64,000 nt of DNA from Salvia splendens (lineage: Eukaryota > Streptophyta > Magnoliopsida > Lamiales > Lamiaceae). The notes below the pieces were generated by a model. The model was not told where the DNA came from and ran no database searches. It saw only the letters and a list, made by a program, of their open reading frames with translations. The position numbers and the translations under genes are program-made. The number at the start of each line of letters is the position of its first letter. The first letter of the stretch is position 1. This document shows positions 8,338-17,482 of this stretch, in pieces. The stretch is taken from the NCBI RefSeq assembly GCF_004379255.2, contig NC_056050.1, forward strand, positions 15,927,514-15,991,513. Reading direction: 5' to 3'.

Positions 8338-10920
8338 TTGCGAAATAAATCTGAAGTTTTTGAAAAATTTGTCATCTTTTTTAAAATGGTTCAGACGCAA
8401 TTTCACAAAACTATCTCCGTTCTTAGGTCGGATAATGGGAGGGAATTTGTCAATAGAGATATGGAAGACTTTTTTAAAACTCATGGGTTAGTTCATCAAA
8501 CTTCTTGTCCTTATACACCGGAACAAAATGGGGTGGCTGAGAGAAAGAATAGAATTTTACTTGAAATTACTCGAGCTCTGTTTGTTGACTCAAACGTCCC
8601 AAAATTCCTTTGGCCAGAAGCGGTCGCTACCTCAGTATATCTTGTGAATCGTCTTCCTACAAAAATTCTCGACATGAAAACACCCCACCAAGTCCTTTCG
8701 AAAATGACAAAAATACCCGAACCACTTACACTTCCGCTTAAAATTTTTGGGTGCTCCGTCTATGTGCATGTCCCGAAACATGAGCGCACAAAATTTTCTG
8801 CGTGCGCCATCAAATGTGTCTTTCTTGGATATGGGATAAACCAAAAGGGATATAGGTGTTATGACCCGTCATCTAGGAAAATAATTACTACTATGAACTG
8901 CAACTTCCTTGAGTGTGAGTATTTTTATCAAGCCCAACTTAGGAGTCAGGGGGAGAGTAGTGGAAATAGTCTAAGAGAAATACATGGACCCCCAAGTTGG
9001 TTGGTGCCCCAATCAAGCAACTCTGAAGCGGAACCAACAGAACAAGCTAGCGCCATCGCCGAGCAGGTCACGTCTACTGTAGACCCTCCTCAGACAACCA
9101 CGTCTCAATCTAATTCTCCTCCAGTGATATCTGAGGTAATTCCCGAACCTGAACCTGAAAGTACATTCATACCTTCTGACAATTCGAGCGTAGATGAAGT
9201 CACCGCCATTGATGGAGATACTGGTCGATATATCCTTCCCCAACGCAGCACTCGAGGAATTCCACCAAAAAGGTACAGTCCTGGAAAGATAGGGGCTAAA
9301 AGCAGATACGGAGTGGCAAATCTAGCCAAAGCCAACCTGACAGAGATGGCAAGAGCATTCACAGCTGCTTTATATGAAGAAGAAGAGATACCTCAGACTG
9401 CGGAAGAAGCTATGAATGTGCCTCACTGGAGAAAGGCGATGATGGTTGAAATGGATGCCCTGATGAAAAGTAAGACATGGGAAGTCTGCGCCAAGCCAGA
9501 AGGTGTACGAGCTGTGGGATGCAGGTGGGTCTTCACTATTAAAAGAAAACCAGATGGATCAATTGAGCGATACAAAGCAAGGTTGGTGGCAAAGGGATAC
9601 ACTCAGACATATGGAGTCGACTACGCTGAAACATTCTCCCCAGTTGCAAAAATGAACACTATCCGTGTCCTATTCTCCATTGCAGCCAACAAGGAATGGC
9701 CCCTACACCAGTTTGATGTCACGAATGCCTTCCTGCATGGTGAACTTTCAAAACCGATATACATGGAGGGTCCACCAGGTTTCTCTGAAGACTTTGAAGG
9801 TGGAAAAGTGTGCAAGCTCAAGAAGACACTATATGGGTTGAAACAGTCTCCTCGAGCGTGGTTCGGAAGGTTCACTGAGGTGATGAAGAAGTACGGGTAT
9901 AAACAGAGTAACTCTGATCACACTCTGTTTCTGAAAAGAAAAGGAGGGAAAATTACGTGCCTTATCATCTATGTAGATGACATGATCCTCACTGGCGATG
10001 ATGAAGAAGAGATCAAACTGCTGAGACAGAACTTGTTTTCAGAATTTCAGATGAAGGACCTCGGATTGCTAAAGTATTTTTTGGGAATAGAAGTGTTAAG
10101 ATCAAAGGAGGGAATTTTCATCAACCAAAGAAAGTATGTTCTTGACCTACTAGCAGAAACGGGGATGATGGATTGCAAGCCAGTGGATACTCCTATGGTA
10201 CAGAATCATGGACTACGCATAATAGAAGAAGCACAACTTACTCATCGCACCAGGTATCAACGTTTGGTTGGAAAGTTAATTTACCTATCTCATACGAGAC
10301 CAGATATCGCATATGCAGTTGGTGTGGTAAGCCAGTTTATGCACAAACCTCAAGAAGACCATTGGGAAGCAGCGCTGCGGATCGTTAGGTACCTCAAGGG
10401 AACCCCGGGACATGGAGTGATGTTTAAGAAGCATGGTCATATGGACATATACGGATTCACGGATGCTGATTGGGCCGGAAACCCGAATGATCGGAAGTCG
10501 ACAGCAGGATACTTCACATTTGTTGGTGGCAATTTGGTTACTTGGCGGAGCAAGAAACAAAAGGTGGTAGCTCTGTCGAGTGCTGAAGCAGAATTCCGAG
10601 GAATCAAGAATGGACTAACTGAGATACTGTGGCTAAAAAGGCTAATGACCGAGTTGGAGTTGATGCCTTCCGGGCCCTGCAAGCTATTCTGTGATAACAA
10701 GGCAGCTATCAGCATATCCGAGAACCCTGTACAACATGATCGGACGAAACACGTGGAAGTTGATCGACACTTCATCAAAGACAACATTGAAGCTAAGATA
10801 GTGGAACTACCGTTTGTTCGGTCAGAAGACCAGCTAGCTGATATCCTTACCAAAGCTGTGGACTCAAGAAACTTCCGTGAGATATTGGGCAAGTTAAGTA
10901 TGGATGATCCCCTTACTTAA
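8338..10920 (+). CDS. Copia polyprotein part 2: integrase, reverse transcriptase, RNase H
   Basis: 860 codons in the same frame as the preceding segment, separated only by the TGA at 8326-8328. Integrase continues with RSDNGREFVN (second Asp) and NGVAERKNR (catalytic Glu). The reverse transcriptase begins around MNVPHWRKAM, includes VGCRWVFTIKRK, RLVAKGYTQ and FDVTNAFLHGEL, and has the catalytic YVDDMILTG box. The RNase H domain includes GFTDADWAGN, ALSSAEAEF and FCDNKAAISI and ends near QLADILTKA. All catalytic motifs are visible and undamaged. The chain ends 12 bp before the 3' LTR. Confidence 0.93.
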   Translation: MRNKSEVFEKFVIFFKMVQTQFHKTISVLRSDNGREFVNRDMEDFFKTHGLVHQTSCPYTPEQNGVAERKNRILLEITRALFVDSNVPKFLWPEAVATSVYLVNRLPTKILDMKTPHQVLSKMTKIPEPLTLPLKIFGCSVYVHVPKHERTKFSACAIKCVFLGYGINQKGYRCYDPSSRKIITTMNCNFLECEYFYQAQLRSQGESSGNSLREIHGPPSWLVPQSSNSEAEPTEQASAIAEQVTSTVDPPQTTTSQSNSPPVISEVIPEPEPESTFIPSDNSSVDEVTAIDGDTGRYILPQRSTRGIPPKRYSPGKIGAKSRYGVANLAKANLTEMARAFTAALYEEEEIPQTAEEAMNVPHWRKAMMVEMDALMKSKTWEVCAKPEGVRAVGCRWVFTIKRKPDGSIERYKARLVAKGYTQTYGVDYAETFSPVAKMNTIRVLFSIAANKEWPLHQFDVTNAFLHGELSKPIYMEGPPGFSEDFEGGKVCKLKKTLYGLKQSPRAWFGRFTEVMKKYGYKQSNSDHTLFLKRKGGKITCLIIYVDDMILTGDDEEEIKLLRQNLFSEFQMKDLGLLKYFLGIEVLRSKEGIFINQRKYVLDLLAETGMMDCKPVDTPMVQNHGLRIIEEAQLTHRTRYQRLVGKLIYLSHTRPDIAYAVGVVSQFMHKPQEDHWEAALRIVRYLKGTPGHGVMFKKHGHMDIYGFTDADWAGNPNDRKSTAGYFTFVGGNLVTWRSKKQKVVALSSAEAEFRGIKNGLTEILWLKRLMTELELMPSGPCKLFCDNKAAISISENPVQHDRTKHVEVDRHFIKDNIEAKIVELPFVRSEDQLADILTKAVDSRNFREILGKLSMDDPLT

Positions 10921-10932
10921 CTTGAGGGGGAG

Positions 10933-11132
10933 TGTTTGAAAGAAATCAATTGTGAGAAGATTACGGGATCAAATCACATAATCATAGAGATACCAAATTG
11001 ATTGTAATTACCGAATATAAGGTAATTAGAATTAGGGTAAATCTTACCATACATGTATAGCTCCCATTCTATAAGATTGGTGTAATAGCTCGGTAGAACA
11101 TAATTTTGAATGAGATTGAACATATTTCAACA
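10933..11132 (+). repeat. 3' LTR of the young copia
   Basis: 200 bp from TGTTTGAAAG to CATATTTCAACA, preceded by the purine tract GAGGGGGAG and followed by the target duplication GTGTC. Confidence 0.95.
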
Positions 11133-11137
11133 GTGTC

Positions 11138-11386
11138 GTTTGTAGAAAGCGAAGTATGACAATAGCAAGATTCGATGTCGAAAAGTTCAATGGAATTTTT
11201 TTTTTGCATTATGGAGGATCAAAATGAAGGTTCTACTCGTTCAATCAAAGCTCGTTGATGCTTTGAGGATCGACCAATATGAAAAAGGGGCGACCAATAA
11301 GCAAGAAATGATGGAAGAGACACACAATACGATAATCTTAAATCTTCATGATATGATGGTGAGAGAGGTTACTAAGAAAAACTATC
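11138..11386 (+). pseudogene. Gag N-terminus of the old copia, piece 1
   Basis: Shows the common copia gag start: RFDVEKFNG about 11171-11195, then MKVLLVQSKLVDALRID and later NTIILNLHDMMVREV. It is frameshifted relative to the expected continuous frame near the poly-T at 11195-11205. It is interrupted on the left by the young copia and on the right, at 11386/11387, by the gypsy derivative; gag-like sequence resumes at 14478. No function is expected. Confidence 0.75.
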
Positions 11387-11522
11387 TGTTAAGGATCTTC
11401 CTCCTTTTCGTCGAATTCCACACGTAATCAAGAAACAAGTACCGTTGTTGTCGAGCGCCCAAACATTGGGTCGGCGACGTGAACGGCGAAGGAGGTTGGC
11501 TGGGCGCGAGTTTCACTCGTCG
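11387..11522 (-). repeat. Truncated third LTR copy (U5 side)
   Basis: Matches the first 136 bp (plus-strand sense) of the LTRs at 11631 and 14122: TGTTAAGGATCTTCCTCC through GGCGCGAGTTTCACTCGTC. It then switches directly into leader sequence (GGGCAGCGGTGTGG), at a CGTCGG(G)CAGC microhomology shared by LTR and leader. Confidence 0.8.
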
Positions 11523-11630
11523 GGCAGCGGTGTGGCTAGTTGCTGTGCGCGGGTGGATTCCCGTCGGGCAGCGACGTAGCTATGGTTCGATCGGTGTTGT
11601 GGAGGGTGAGCTCTCAATGAAAGCACCAGT

Positions 11631-11982
11631 TGTTAAGGATCTTCCTCCTTTTCATCGAATTCCACACGTAATCAAGAAACAGAGACCGTAGTCGTCGAGC
11701 GCCCAAACGTTGGGTCGGCGACGTGAACGGCGAAGGGGGTTGGCTGGGCGCGAGTTTCACTCGTCGGCAGCCTAATTGAGGGTTTCTTGATGCACAATTT
11801 ATGTGAGCCAAATATTTGATTTCATATATTCATTGAATGAATAAAATGATAACAACCTATCCCTATTTATAATACTAGAATACTAGCTTATGGAACAAGA
11901 AAATAATATATGAAAAGATATTATGAATCAAAAGATAACTAAATAAAAGATATGGAAGATATGACATTATTGTCTCGTATCA
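11631..11982 (-). repeat. 3' LTR of the gypsy derivative
   Basis: 352 bp. It starts TGATACGAGACAATAATG on the minus strand, preceded by the purine tract GTGGGGGAG, and ends CCTTAACA. It is a near-identical partner of 14122-14472. Confidence 0.9.
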
Positions 11983-12119
11983 ACTCCCCCACGGTTAAAA
12001 TCCACGTTGTCCTCAAGGTGGGAACCACGTAGCAACGATGACAGTTTAAAGCAACAACGTTGGCGAGGCTTTTCCTCCTGGTTCAAACGCAAACCAAATA
12101 GGCTAACGTCTCCCATCAT

Positions 12120-12580
12120 CTCCATCAAATTTCTGATCCTTAGTGAAGACAACCGGTTTTGCTGGCATGTTTAGCCCGAGGCTACAGGTCTATGTGGCAA
12201 ACAAGCACTTGATAAATCCTTCGTGTGGCAACTCCTTATCATTATCTGACAGCATATTCATAGCATTCCCGAAAACATTGCCAATGTGCAGTTTCTCATT
12301 CTCATTACATAGATCCATTTCTGCCAATTGCGTAGCAAGAAATTCACAATTCCGTTTGCTAAAACAGACACATATACCAGGATCGAATGCACACAAAGGG
12401 ATCAATGTGATCATCTTAAACATATCACCAACTGCACCACCTTTACCCAGAACTAAACCTTTCGGTCCCTTCGAATTTTCCTTCCATCGGACTTTAACAA
12501 CACTTTCTTGCACACAACATCCTTCTCTATATTCCTCACGTGATGCACTTCATCAAAAATAATCCATTCCACCCCCCTAG
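12120..12580 (-). pseudogene. Captured fragment of an MTR4/HEN2-like DExH RNA helicase gene
   Basis: The minus strand encodes, in the order of an exosome-associated Ski2-like helicase: WIIFDEVHHVRNIEKDVV (motif II DExH box, DEVH codons at 12543-12554); then ICVCFSKRNCEFLATQLAE with the following MDLCNENEKLH and NMLSDNDKELP (the segment that in MTR4/HEN2 follows FSFSRRECE); then EGFIKCLFAT, a stop codon, and GLNMPAKPVVFT followed by KFDGD (motif V region). Order and spacing within blocks fit the family, but the blocks are closer together than in an intact protein, so sequence has been lost between them. It lies between the gag-like region and the 3' purine tract of the gypsy derivative. Non-functional. 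The family call is from memory of conserved motifs and has not been searched. Confidence 0.75.
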
Positions 12581-12699
12581 TAATTTTTTATCCTTCTGCA
12601 CATGCAAGTGCATAGACCACGACGGATGGATACGTTACTTGGTGAAGTGATTCACAACTTCCTCCATCAACCCATTCTCAACACCACTGTGTATATTTG

Positions 12700-13784
12700 T
12701 TTCCTTCAAGATTGAAGTTGACTTCTATTCCTCTACGGTTGTCCTTTCTTTCGCGATACCATATTCCAACAAAGACTCTTCCTTTCTACTAAAATTGGGG
12801 TTGCACGATGGAGAGATCATGGCTGGTGGAGATGGCAAATTGTCTAACAATTCTTCCTCCTCCTTTTTCAATGAGCTCGGGACAACAGCTTGTGGATGTG
12901 GATTAGCGGCCAATAGTGGAGATGTCACGGCAGTGATTGCAAAGGCGGGTAAGCCCCTGGTGAGGCGTAGGGCGGCAGCTCTAAGGATGCTGCCGGACTT
13001 GACTGCTGTTGCGGGTGATCTGATTGCCTCGGCGGCGGCATTGCAGCCGCAACAGGCAGTGGCGCTGCCGAGCGGCGGTGACCTGGTGCCAGCGGCGGTG
13101 GTATAGACCGCGAGGGTTTGTATTCGTGCCGCCATTGGTGATACTCGTCATGGGGATTTCGTGGGGGCACGTCTGACGAATAGGATGGGTGCCTTAAAGT
13201 TGAGGTCGTGTATTGCCTCGGCTGCTCGTATGATGACTCCAAGTCGGTGTAGGGCGACTTCCGGTATAGTGGTGGTTCCGGCAGCGGAGGAGCACGAGTT
13301 TCTCCAACACGGTGAAGGGAAGTTTGGAAGGGCGGATCCCAGCCAGTTGGACGACGCCTAGGCACTCCCGAATCGAAATCCGCATAAGGTTGTCGTCCAT
13401 ACGCTGCTTTTGACGCATGCAAATTTTTCACACGACGATCAATTTCTTCACATCGTGATTCCAGCCTGGACTCTAATTTGTCGAACCGGGCCATGATCTT
13501 CTCCAGCCCGACGGAGGAAATCTCACTCGTCCCCGTAACGTCGCGCGACGGATTGCTGTCCTCTGGATTATCGCGCCGTGGCAGTCGAGGTGGCCATCGC
13601 CGCGGCGACTGAACTCCGATACATGACGCGACGGATCACCGATCAATACCTGAGCGTTGCCTCCGGTGAGGAGGCCGGATGGCGGAACTAGGTCATCTGA
13701 GCCGTCCATGGAGAGTACGCAATGAAAGAAGGGATTTGTTAGATGATGTGCTGTCTGTGTTGGCTCATAGGGCCGGACTCCCAC
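12700..13784 (-). pseudogene. Gypsy gag-like region, broken
   Basis: The minus-strand frame 13494-12925 begins MARFDKLESRLESRCEEIDRRV, the coiled segment found near the start of many plant gypsy gag proteins. It is followed by a Pro/Arg/Tyr-rich linker. Upstream pieces are in other frames (13784-13473 and around 13700), so the frame is disrupted. There is no CCHC knuckle and no protease. It is immediately followed by the helicase fragment. Confidence 0.6.
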
Positions 13785-14121
13785 CGATTGTCTCCGTCCT
13801 GGCAGGTCCCAAGACGACTATCTCGGCTGCACCAACTGGTGGTGGTGGGACCGATATGGCGGGTTCCAGCAAGTCCGACAAGCGGCCATGAAAATAATCT
13901 ATGAAAAGATCCCTTTTTTGTTTTTTTTGTTTTTTTTTTGGTGAAGAAGGTGGTATCTTCTTCTTCTTTTTATTGACAGAATATGGAAGGTGAGATGCAT
14001 AATGATTCCGTCGGGCAGCGGTGTGGCTAGTTGTTGTGCGCGGGTGGATTCCCGTCGGGCAGCGATGTAGCTATGGTTCGATCGGTGTTGTGGAGGGTGA
14101 GCTCTCAATGAAAGCACCAAT

Positions 14122-14472
14122 TGTTAAGGGTCGTCCTCCTTAACGTTCGAATTCCACACAATCAAGAAACAGAGACCGTAGTCGTCGAGCGCCCAAACGT
14201 TGGGTCGGCGACGTGAACGGCGAAGGGGGTTGGCTGGGCGCGAGTTTCACTCGTCGGCAGCCTAATTGAGGGTTTCTTGATGCACAACTTATGTGAGCCA
14301 AATATTTGATTTCATATATTCATTGAAGGAATAAACTGATAATAACCTATCCCTATTTATAATACTAGAATACTAGCTTAGGGAACAAGAAAACAATATA
14401 TGAAAAGATACTATGAATCAAAAGATAACTAAATAAAAGATATGGAAGATATGGCATTATTGTCTCGTATCA
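14122..14472 (-). repeat. 5' LTR of the gypsy derivative
   Basis: 351 bp, TGATACGAGAC to CTTAACA on the minus strand, followed by primer-binding sequence ATTGGTGCTTTCATTGAGAG (14121-14102). The adjoining target duplication CTATC lies at 14473-14477. Confidence 0.9.
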
Positions 14473-14477
14473 CTATC

Positions 14478-15344
14478 GCAACTGAGATTTGACTAGAGTT
14501 GTCTGCTGGTCCGATATAGGCTGGCCTAGACTCGGTCTATCATTGAAATGAAATGGGCATGAGCTAGGCTCATTGATTGAAGTGAGCTTTAATTGGATCG
14601 TCTATCCACTAACAATATTTTAATTACTTTTTTTTTTCTATCTTTCTTATTTCCTTAATTAATTATAAGTTCATACCATTCTAAAAGTTAATTTTATAGG
14701 ATTGGATTGAGTGAATATATCTTTATACTAAAATTGAGATGACATTTGTTAAAGTCTTTTGTGGTCTGATGGTAATGGTGACCACTCTCCAAGTTCAAAT
14801 CTAACAAGATGTTTTTTCATTTTCTTTTCTTGCGTAAGATATTAGTGGTAGTTTTTTTTTTTTGTATATTTTATATTGTTTTTTTTATTTTTCGTTCTTT
14901 TTGTCCTTTTATATTAGGTAGTCATTTTTCTTTCTTCTTTTCATATATTATGTATTTATTTTATTTTCTTTCTATTTTTAGATATTATGTAGTTTTTTTT
15001 TATTTTCTTTCTATTTTCTTTTAAGTTATTAGATAGTTTGTATTTTTATGTATTTTACTTTTATCTCAATTATATTCTGAATGGATGGGTATGGATTTGA
15101 TTTGATTTCTATTTTTTTTAGATATTAGGTAATTTTCGTTTTATTTTTATTTTAATTATATTTTTAATACTTGGTATGAATTTGAAAACTCAATCTATTT
15201 CTAAGTTTCTTAAATACGTGTTATTTTTTTATGTTAATTGTTTTGTGTAATTATTTTTCATAAATCTCGCACTTCCAATTCCAAAATTCTAGATACGTCA
15301 ATGTCTGTACTTTATATGACTAAATCTCCCGCAAATTGTACATA
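14478..15344 (+). other. Old copia gag remnants around an unidentified insertion of about 0.8 kb
   Basis: Right after the gypsy derivative, about 30 bp continue the old gag (ACTGAGATTT region). Gag-like sequence then stops near 14507 and resumes near 15310 with LYMTKSPANCTYMN. The intervening roughly 800 bp is AT-rich with T-rich runs and no coding region. A tRNA-like promoter resemblance at 14760-14805 is weak. I cannot identify the inserted element. Confidence 0.45.
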
Positions 15345-15352
15345 CATGAATA

Positions 15353-16368
15353 CACTGGCGGATCCAGGTGGGGTCGGGCGGGGTCGGCCGACCCCACCAC
15401 CTGCCACGGAGTGCACCGGAAAGTTACTTTCTTCAGCCTCCGACCCTACGGCGTTCACGTCTCCGCCCCCACCTCACGTCCTCACGCTGTGTGAGATGAT
15501 GAGGAGACTGATCAGAGAGAAAGGAAAAAAGTGAGGCAGCCGGATGGGTAGACTGTTGTCGAGAACGAAGGAGTTGGAGGGGAAGAGTCCTTCCGTGGTT
15601 TTTGTTTTCGAAGAGAAAGAGGAATGGTATTGGCGATGTCATTATTGTTTTCTCATCCCTATATTCACTCGTGAAATAGAATAAACCGGCATCAATAAAT
15701 TTAACTAAGTTTAAAAGATTAAATATCTTAAATATGTTATCTAATTGTAAAATGGGCTTTGAAATATTTTCTTTATTTGAATTATTTCTTAGAAGTCCAT
15801 TAAAAATATTTTCTCATCTTATCAATTAATGTTAAATAGTAGTAGTAGTAATATTTTTTTTACAGTATATCAAAATCAATTTATCTAAATTAACCACCTA
15901 CTTATATAAAGTAAATATTTCTTAATTTCTTCTACTCTTAGTTTTATAATTTAAATTTTCAACCTTATTATTCATATTCAATTTTTTTAATCTTTAAAAA
16001 TTTGGTATGTTATAGAAAAATTATGCTATGTGTATGTCATTTTTTTTGTCAAAATACGTAATATAACATAATTGTTCTCTCTTACTTTATTATTTATTTG
16101 CATCTTTGTTTTATCTAAGATCATATTTTATTCTTTCTTCAGTTAGCTCCATAAACGTCTTTTTCTTAAATTTTGTATCCAAAAGAAGAGTCTCGCTTAT
16201 AACAGGACGAAGAAAGTGGAGTATGTTGTTTTAAGAATATCGATACTCGCATGAATTATTTATATTAAAAAATATATTTATAAAAATAATTAATTTAAAC
16301 AATTATTTTAAATAAATATTTACTATCTTGTTCGACCCCACGATAATTTGTTCCTGGATCCGCCATTG
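15353..16368. mobile_element. Non-autonomous hAT-type element
   Basis: Terminal inverted repeats CACTGGCGGATCCAGG and CCTGGATCCGCCATTG bound 1016 bp, flanked by a perfect 8-bp duplication CATGAATA (15345-15352 and 16369-16376). An 8-bp duplication and ends beginning CA are the hAT signature. The interior is AT-rich except for a GC-rich block at 15360-15520. No transposase is present. It sits inside the old copia gag: gag sequence is seen on both sides. Confidence 0.88.
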
Positions 16369-16376
16369 CATGAATA

Positions 16377-16460
16377 TGAAGTAAAATTGTACTCATATAA
16401 GCTTGGCAATGAAAAGAGCATTCGAGAGCAGTTAGATCAATTCAACAAGTTCATGTACAT
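16377..16460 (+). pseudogene. Old copia gag, last recognisable piece
   Basis: Encodes LYSYKLGNEKSIREQLDQF, the segment that follows the LYMTKS block in copia gag proteins. It is contiguous with the piece ending at 15352 once the hAT element is taken out. No later domain follows, so the old copia is truncated here. Confidence 0.7.
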
Positions 16461-17482
16461 GATTTTTAATGTAAACTGGTTAAGTATAAACATAGGAGAA
16501 ATAATAGTTAAAATAGTGTGCTGAATTTTTCTTTAAAGCTATAAGTAAATTAATTATGTGTGTTACCAAAATGACAAAAGAATGAATATATTTTATGAAT
16601 TGATGGGGTATAAATTAAGTTAAATGAATAATATTTTTTAGTAATTGATAGCATATAACGTTGTTAGATATGGTAAGATTTTAGGGTTTTTTCAACCGAA
16701 AAAGCAAAAAGGAAAGAAGGTGAACCATAGGAAAAGAAGCTCCCATATTTAGATCTATATTTTGTCCAGCAAAAACTCCTTCATCATTTTTACCATTTTA
16801 TTATACTAAATATCTATTTTTTCCAGCTTCGATTCGTTGTTGCCGCCTTACCGTCACCTTCGGCTGCCGTGTTTCTGCCACCACCATTTGGTACAGCCAC
16901 CGCTTCACCGCCACCTTTCCATATTTCCCAATTTTGCATGTTTTTTCATATGTTTTCTGTTTCCTCATGCGATTCATAGATGAAAAAATTGAATGCACAT
17001 TTTTGACGGATTTCGTTTTTTGTTATTCGATTGGAATGAGGCAATTGATGTGTCATAATTTTGATATTTTGTGAACAAATCTATCTATTGAAGTGTTATG
17101 TTGTTTGATTTCGTGTTTAATTGATGATATCTGATTTATATATGTATGTTAGATTTATGAAGAAATGCTTAAACTGTGGATCTGATTATGCTAATTTCCT
17201 TTGTTTAATATATAAAATCATTGTTAATCACGATTAATTAGTGTATGAAATCACTAAAATTGATCAATTCTGAAAAGTGGTTTTAGGGGATGAGGTATTT
17301 CTCTAGATTAAAAGTGTTCCTAGATGTTGCTTAGCACTCAAAAGAGTGTGATCGTCTGTTTTTCTTTTTGAAGATTATGTATTATTGGAGCATGATCTGA
17401 TGAGGTGAACTCTTGCCAGAGGAGGAGTTGAAGAAGGCCTAAAAATATCCCCATTTGGCGTACCGGTTAACGCTTAAGCAGA
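16461..17482 (+). promoter_or_regulatory. Upstream region of the SAUR gene, possible 5' UTR intron
   Basis: No coding element seen. The sequence just before the start codon ends CTTAAGCAG/AATGG, a possible 3' splice site. A 5' UTR intron is therefore possible, with a pyrimidine-rich, GC-richer leader near 16800-16920. This is inference from splice-like signals only. Confidence 0.35.

Larger units (their letters stand above)
6005..11132 (+). mobile_element. Full-length Ty1-copia retrotransposon, recently inserted
   Basis: Two 200-bp direct LTRs (6005-6204 and 10933-11132) begin TGTT and end TTTCAACA. I see one difference between them, G/T in the fifth base. A perfect 5-bp target duplication GTGTC flanks the element (6000-6004 and 11133-11137). 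A primer-binding site TGGTATCAGAGC follows the 5' LTR and a polypurine tract TTGAGGGGGAG precedes the 3' LTR. Domain order gag, protease, integrase, reverse transcriptase, RNase H identifies Ty1-copia. The near-identical LTRs imply a very recent insertion. The reading frame is whole except for one in-frame stop. It landed in the primer-binding region of an older copia. Confidence 0.97.
11387..14472 (-). mobile_element. Rearranged, non-autonomous Ty3-gypsy element carrying a helicase fragment
   Basis: The outer boundaries are flanked by a perfect 5-bp duplication CTATC (11382-11386 and 14473-14477). Read on the minus strand: 5' LTR 14472-14122 (TGATACGAGAC to CTTAACA); primer-binding region ATTGGTGCTTTCATTGAGAG; a gag-like frame; a host-gene fragment; the purine tract CGTGGGGGAGT; 3' LTR 11982-11631; then a second copy of the primer/leader region (11630-11523); and finally a 136-bp piece of the LTR tail (11522-11387). 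No protease, reverse transcriptase or integrase is present. The primer/leader sequence is the one common in plant gypsy elements. Confidence 0.85.

Noticed and set aside
12795..13361. Plus-strand frames of 66-103 codons
   Set aside because: They are shadows of the minus-strand gypsy gag-like region.
14760..14805. Possible SINE promoter (TGGTCTGATGGTAATGG with AGTTCAAATC 20-30 bp on)
   Set aside because: The A box is imperfect, and no clear start, tail or duplication could be defined.
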